Shown here piece after piece: positions 63,524 to 64,000 of a stretch of DNA of 64,000 nt (within the stretch, counting starts at the first letter, position 1; each line of letters starts with the position of its first letter). The position numbers and the translations under genes are program-made. Source of the stretch: Planococcus circulans (GTDB taxonomy: Bacteria; Bacillota; Bacilli; Bacillales_A; Planococcaceae); contig NZ_JAIQCL010000005.1 of the NCBI RefSeq assembly GCF_020023385.1, forward strand, positions 1 through 64,000, given 5' to 3'. The notes beneath the pieces were generated by a model. The model saw only the letters and a program-made list of their open reading frames with translations, did not search any database and had not been told where the DNA came from.

Positions 63524-64000
63524 ATGAGCGAAATGACACACCGTTCAAAGACACGCCCCGTAAGAGTCGGAGATTTGACGATCGGCGGCAGCAATGAATT
63601 ATTTATACAGAGTATGGCAACCACCAAAACGCACGATGTAGAAGCGACTGTGGCTGAAATTCTGCGTCTGGAAGAAGCAGGATGCCAGATAGTCCGTGTA
63701 GCCTGCCCGGATGAGCGAGCTGCGTATTCAATCGGCGCCATCAAAGAACGCATTAATATTCCACTCGTAGTGGATATCCATTTTGATTATAAATTGGCTT
63801 TGATCGCTATTGAACAAGGTGCAGACAAAATCCGCATCAACCCAGGCAACATCGGACGCCGCGAAAAAGTGGAAGCTGTTGTCAATGCCGCAAAAGCAAA
63901 AGGCATTCCGATCCGTATCGGCGTCAACGCTGGTTCATTGGAACGCAAAATCCTTGAGAAATACGGCTATCCAACAGCTGAAGGCATGGTTGAAAGTGCC
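63524..64000 (+). CDS. ispG: 4-hydroxy-3-methylbut-2-enyl diphosphate synthase, 5' part (cut by window end)
   Basis: Iron-sulfur enzyme of the MEP pathway converting MEcPP to HMBPP. The 159 codons present encode the N-terminal TIM barrel: [59 protein letters not shown] and [10 protein letters not shown], all typical of IspG/GcpE. The cluster-binding cysteines would be in the missing C-terminal part. ATG 63524 is behind AAAAGGAGAGATTTTTTC. Confidence 0.95.
   Translation, partial: MSEMTHRSKTRPVRVGDLTIGGSNELFIQSMATTKTHDVEATVAEILRLEEAGCQIVRVACPDERAAYSIGAIKERINIPLVVDIHFDYKLALIAIEQGADKIRINPGNIGRREKVEAVVNAAKAKGIPIRIGVNAGSLERKILEKYGYPTAEGMVESA

Overview
The window reads as a chromosomal segment of a low-to-mid GC Firmicute of the Bacillales, most probably a Planococcus-like member of the Planococcaceae (inference from protein sequences and gene order, not a database match). 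No phage, insertion sequence, CRISPR array, tRNA or rRNA was seen. Nearly all genes lie on the minus strand. From right to left their order follows, as I remember it, the B. subtilis block that runs from yqgB through sodA, pbpA, pst, comG, gcv, accBC, dxs and spo0A to bkd and yqjA.

Left part (1-19200): an aromatic-acid-exporter-type membrane protein and a bacilliredoxin; adenosylcobalamin-dependent methylmalonyl-CoA mutase (mutA, mutB) with its GTPase MeaB; then the branched-chain amino acid/branched 2-oxo acid cluster ptb-bcd-buk-lpdV-bkdAA-bkdAB-bkdB with its regulator bkdR. Valine and isoleucine carbon can pass through the branched-chain dehydrogenase towards propionyl-CoA and, through the mutase, to succinyl-CoA; the same acyl-CoAs are primers for branched fatty acids. 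A DUF2627 gene, a glycerophosphodiesterase and a DUF6241 protein follow.

Middle part (19300-43600): spo0A, recN, argR, tlyA, dxs, ispA, xseB, xseA, folD, nusB, yqhY, accC, accB, efp, pepQ-type peptidase and aroQ. The sporulation loci expected inside this block (spoIVB between recN and spo0A; spoIIIA between accB and efp) are absent, while spo0A is intact. Then come a class II (B12) ribonucleotide reductase behind tandem NrdR-type boxes, lipM, a cysteine-free rhodanese and the glycine cleavage genes gcvT-gcvPA-gcvPB behind a tandem glycine riboswitch. lipM, gcv and bkd share lipoyl chemistry.

Right part (43500-64000): aroK, a full comGA-GG competence operon behind a ComK-type box pair, small membrane proteins, a metallo-hydrolase, an LTA-synthase-type enzyme, yqgQ, 5-formyl-THF cyclo-ligase, rpmG, the phosphate operon pstS-C-A-B-phoU behind a four-repeat Pho box, a class B PBP, sodA, a Na/Pi cotransporter, yqgC and yqgB homologues, and the 5' part of ispG.

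Most notable: (1) a family of 100-150 bp hairpin repeats at four loci, joined head to tail and starting at or 3 nt after stop codons; (2) a BkdR with GAIPGI in place of the sigma-54-contacting GAFTGA loop, no -24/-12 promoter found at its target, and 10-bp-phased TTGCAA palindromes on both sides of its gene; (3) clean loss of two sporulation loci around an intact spo0A; (4) comGD and comGE reading frames that reach their prepilin cleavage sites only from non-standard start codons.
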